Below are positions 61,901 through 64,000 of a stretch of 64,000 bases of DNA, piece by piece. The stretch's first letter is position 1. Each line of letters begins with the position of its first letter. Made by a program: the position numbers and the translations under genes. Under the pieces are notes generated by a model. The model was not told the origin of the DNA. It was given only the letters and a program-made list of their open reading frames with translations, and ran no database searches. This DNA is from JAHQVK01 sp036788295 (GTDB lineage: Bacteria > Myxococcota > Kuafuiibacteriia > Kuafuiibacteriales > Kuafuiibacteriaceae): NCBI GenBank assembly GCA_036788295.1, contig DAIQNR010000004.1:71294-135293 (forward strand), given 5' to 3'.

Positions 61901-64000
61901 CGCGGGACGCCGCGAGGCTCGGCGCTTTGGCGCGCCAGGGCAATGGACCAGTGCGGTTGCGCGGGGCCTCGAACCGGCGATGGTGAAGGGGGACTTCAAT
62001 GGAGATGGGCGGGACGATCTCGCTTTCCTCGATGAAGACCTCGGCTCGGACTCCTTGGTTCGGGTCTTGCTGTCTCGACCCAGGATGGGGAAGGAACGGC
62101 TGGTCGGCGTGGAGACGGGCTATGGGGCCCGCTATCTCATTACCTACCAGAGTTCGACCCGCAGCGTCGGCCACTTCGTGGCGAGCCGCGAAAGTCGCTC
62201 GCTACTGCCGCCCGAATGCAGTCTTGGTGGATGTGGCCGAAGCGACCCGCGGCCCCGGCACTTGGTCCAGCGGATCCAGAGCCTTCGGGTAAACCCATCG
62301 TCTGGCGAGGAGAACACCCTCCGAAACGACCAGTACTCGTACAGGAACCGCCGCGAGCTGCCCCAAAGAAGTGCATGGCACCGCGACTTGGGCTTCTCGG
62401 ACGTCGAGGTGCAAGACGCGTTCACCCGCGCCAAGACGCTCGCGCGCAGGCGGCAGGACGATCGACTCGCCGGCGAAGTCGTGATGACCGGAAAATTCGG
62501 TGGGGACGGGCGGGTGTACGAGGCTTCGAGACGCACGGTCAACGCCGTCCCCCTCGCAAACTCCCAAGCGTTCATGGTGCTCGACGAGCAATCGGAGTCG
62601 GCCATCTGCATCCCGACCGGGACCCGCGAGTCCTGCCTCCAATCTCCCCACCACCTCGCGCGGAGTCACCGAACACATGACGGAATCGGACGCCTGGTTC
62701 TTGCCGAAGAATGCCTCGACCAGAGGTGCACGGCGACCCGCTGGTACTTCCGGCTCGACGAGGCTCGGTGGATCACCGGCTTCGCCGAAGCCGAATGGTC
62801 GGTGATCGATGAGGACCCGGCGCTCCGCTCCGTGCAGGAGGGGGTCCTTCTCTCCGCGGTGCGCCGCGAGCCCACCCATGGCAACCTCGCCATGATGGAC
62901 TGGGAAGACCGGCTGCTCTTCGAAACGGATGAAGGTCGATGCATGGGGCTCGTCCACCAGAATCCCGACGGGCCCACGCCCTCCGGCTTGTGCCAAATCG
63001 AGGTCAACGCAGGGCGGGCGCGATGGGTGAGGGTCTTCGACCGTCGAAGGACCGACCGATTCGGTAACGTGACGGAATGGGAGGATGCGGCCCGTCGCCG
63101 GCATGTCGCCCGCTTCGACGAGGACACCGGCGTGGGAGCCACGCTCGAGGTGGATCCCGCGGGGAATGACGTCGAGCGGGACTTCGATGCACGGGGGCTT
63201 CAGACCCGGGAACGTGGGCCCGACGGAGTTGAGAGGTTCTTCCATTACGACGACGCCGGCAGGCTCCGGTTGGTGGTGGGGGATGTGCCCAGACTGACCA
63301 CCGGGCCGGGGCTCCCGACGACCATCGGAGCGGCCTTCGGGCCTCTCGAGACCCGCGAGTACCGCGACCTCGGCGACCCCTTCGCCCAGCGCACTTCGGT
63401 CCGAAGGGAAGTCGCCTTCCTCCAAGTTCCGCTGCTCGAAGAGACACGCTTCGATGGCTTCGGGGGAGTGCTTTCGAAGCGCCGAAGTGAAGGTCCCGGC
63501 CGGTGGGTCAACGTAAACTACTCGAGGGGTTTCGACCCGGTCGATGCCCATTTCCGCCGCTGGCGTTCGGTCAGTGACCCGCACGAATGCTCGGGACAAA
63601 GCTGCCAACCCCTGGGGACCAAGATCGAATTCGATGACCGTGAACGCCCGAGTCGGGTCCTTAGGATCGGGCCTGGGGGGCCCCTCCGCACCCTCGCCCA
63701 GTACCAATACCTCTTGGTGAGGGACGGTGGCGTTCCCGAGTCGTGCGTGCAATACACCGATGCCGAGGCGAGCGTCACCCTCTTGTGCACCGATGCACGG
63801 GGCTTGCCGAGGCGTCTGGTCGATGCAGCCGGGCAGACGACCCGATACACCCAGAACGATGCGGGCCATATCTCTCACGTGGATATCGGAGGCCGGCTCG
63901 TTCAGCACCGTTATGACGGCTGGGGCCGGGTGATATCCGAAGACCATTGGCAGACAGGGACCACACTCATCGACTACGACGACCTGTCCCGCGTCATTCG
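58998..64000 (+). CDS. SpvB / FG-GAP / YD-repeat giant protein (3' end outside window)
   Basis: Open from ATG 58998 to the right edge: at least 1667 residues. AAGGAG lies 7 nt upstream. Signal peptide MNRYLPLLLIFGSSLASAQA. Residues ~35-350 match the SpvB/TcaC-type N-terminal domain (SRGTLDYAFEVEVPP, AGLGWSLHGLPAIVR). About seven FG-GAP/VCBS calcium-binding blades follow (GDVDGDGFDDVF ~403, GDFDGDGRGDLA ~697, GDFNGDGVSDLV ~807, GDFNGDGRDDLA ~997). A TcdB-mid-like stretch (ETGYGARYLITYQSS ~1037) comes next, then YD repeats (FHYDDAGRLRLVVG ~1413, HRYDGWGRVISEDHW ~1635). This is the TcB/Rhs toxin-shell architecture, in which YD repeats form a cocoon around a C-terminal effector. The C-terminus is not visible. 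Confidence 0.9.
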   Translation, partial: MNRYLPLLLIFGSSLASAQAFPPMRAPDPKGWVTKSETEAVPLGVPEPVVSSRGTLDYAFEVEVPPARGAPSLSIRYDSDASAGLAGLGWSLHGLPAIVRVPGDHGIGYYGNREGEEGQGDPSAPFDQFAFAADPAVQPSGDSILVPIQGTNPLRYALRRDNGMRFERRGFCDSGPCEWVAYDGTGGRLTFGAVGRNARITETVGGTHRMHTWALTGHSDPFDNAYQVAYLAFDPNNPASLGELLPEIITYPGKSGGVGRFVRFAYQALSADDRSPGVDQSALPGRLRRRALLRSIQGTVESPEGPAVTSVQLGFEPSAISGRPLLRRIERPGHPDIVLSYEEADRGHQLMGQERRSTFGDEIASAEAMERKPFFGTYFGFETPPGRDFIDYKGIKRSVSLVGDVDGDGFDDVFRAFRGPVAQTSISEELSDFSLWEAVELARGGPDGLGPFARVFQRRQRFDCNRYAQTTRENCLSQGTVHGVPEPVGDAQVLLGDFRGGGRTELLLASIHASQRKLTLIHYSGPNLANRDLREVVLPFLGVFSRVFVGDVNRDNADDIIIYEPTTGDFSVIYGTEGFFLPNRPLRTSRVPRTQNSQGTRTVLGNYHVSSNLCQLSFYACPERPETYFRGAAVVDLNGDEYPDFVAVFGTRRNSAEEVAVEFVLGGPSEHFSSASTRKGSSAFSVAHATFNRILPGDFDGDGRGDLALVYAGETGDALSLVPGGASPTRMDYNRLVHVVRGRPVARDGGSAPGSPPLEFEGRVVSVASVPQPNYVPLAVKEGQVQFFRRGYDPVNSAFPPEHPLVGDFNGDGVSDLVFPIFQSHQGTGFGAVDLAYGARGRGLERQWRAADPGSRRDCMSAGSGRAPIPGRHLCSLDPTGFSVRDDHTTGQFLFALADINGDGISDLVRWRYEHERTSAYWEDANRSTPNEYDVGKPGLTVDVAYSRGGGLTRSGWTQLFSSRDIQPAGRREARRFGAPGQWTSAVARGLEPAMVKGDFNGDGRDDLAFLDEDLGSDSLVRVLLSRPRMGKERLVGVETGYGARYLITYQSSTRSVGHFVASRESRSLLPPECSLGGCGRSDPRPRHLVQRIQSLRVNPSSGEENTLRNDQYSYRNRRELPQRSAWHRDLGFSDVEVQDAFTRAKTLARRRQDDRLAGEVVMTGKFGGDGRVYEASRRTVNAVPLANSQAFMVLDEQSESAICIPTGTRESCLQSPHHLARSHRTHDGIGRLVLAEECLDQRCTATRWYFRLDEARWITGFAEAEWSVIDEDPALRSVQEGVLLSAVRREPTHGNLAMMDWEDRLLFETDEGRCMGLVHQNPDGPTPSGLCQIEVNAGRARWVRVFDRRRTDRFGNVTEWEDAARRRHVARFDEDTGVGATLEVDPAGNDVERDFDARGLQTRERGPDGVERFFHYDDAGRLRLVVGDVPRLTTGPGLPTTIGAAFGPLETREYRDLGDPFAQRTSVRREVAFLQVPLLEETRFDGFGGVLSKRRSEGPGRWVNVNYSRGFDPVDAHFRRWRSVSDPHECSGQSCQPLGTKIEFDDRERPSRVLRIGPGGPLRTLAQYQYLLVRDGGVPESCVQYTDAEASVTLLCTDARGLPRRLVDAAGQTTRYTQNDAGHISHVDIGGRLVQHRYDGWGRVISEDHWQTGTTLIDYDDLSRVI

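Noticed and set aside
62202..63947. 581-codon minus-strand frame under the SpvB/YD gene
   Set aside because: Sense frame shows clear YD and SpvB motifs; the antisense product has no recognisable fold or Shine-Dalgarno.

Overview
The window is very GC-rich (roughly 70 percent by eye) and looks like chromosomal DNA of a Myxococcota member, possibly a Polyangia-type myxobacterium. The signs are four Hanks-type Ser/Thr kinases (two with PEGA domains), myxobacterial cysteine-rich (DUF4215-type) repeats, many lipoproteins with Asp/Pro/Thr/Gly-rich linkers, an FHA-coupled histidine kinase, and the macromolecular-synthesis operon rpsU-dnaG-rpoD. No rRNA, insertion sequence, prophage or CRISPR array was seen. 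There is one tRNA (Glu, TTC). A 100-N assembly gap lies inside rpoD.

Layout. 1-4300: end of a Cys-rich secreted protein, then a DUF4388/DnaJ/TPR protein coupled to a PEGA kinase. 4307-9542 (minus): a two-gene McrBC-like module, a large coiled-coil AAA+ protein and a DUF2357-type PD-(D/E)XK nuclease; this is the best candidate for a defence system. 9753-11773: three small envelope proteins. 11777-15173: fatty-acid desaturase (minus), tRNA-Glu, and a NarI/HdrD-like ETF:quinone oxidoreductase (minus). 15323-23061: zinc-ribbon kinase, an isolated atpG, DUF2256 and FAD oxidoreductase genes, a GGDEF cyclase, a MATE transporter and a GST. 23272-26859: a six-FAS1-domain lipoprotein, a mazEF-type toxin-antitoxin pair with an operator-like palindrome, and a decayed Uma2 gene.

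26938-34191 (minus) is a tightly coupled four-gene operon (each junction overlaps by 4 nt): Ser/Thr kinase, lipoprotein with a TIM-barrel-like region, Cys-rich/kelch lipoprotein, FHA-GAF histidine kinase. A divergent gene at 34288 encodes a kinase-receiver protein whose expected phospho-accepting His is Asn. 35677-39712: mpl, a sugar-nucleotide epimerase and a fourth kinase. 39792-45018: rpsU-dnaG-rpoD with a recognisable promoter, an intergenic hairpin and a terminator. RpoD has an unusually long Lys/Ala-rich N-terminal extension containing a tandem KEAAVQ repeat.

45079-64000: a glycosyltransferase, a vWA lipoprotein, a papain/C39-like cysteine peptidase candidate, a 1197-residue amidohydrolase lipoprotein fused to calcium-binding and lamin-tail domains, and a four-gene co-oriented secreted-protein cluster (1068-aa unknown, HEAT/lipid-transfer-like membrane protein, lipoprotein, SpvB/FG-GAP/YD-repeat giant). 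The giant gene runs off the right edge. This last cluster is the second candidate for an undescribed system.
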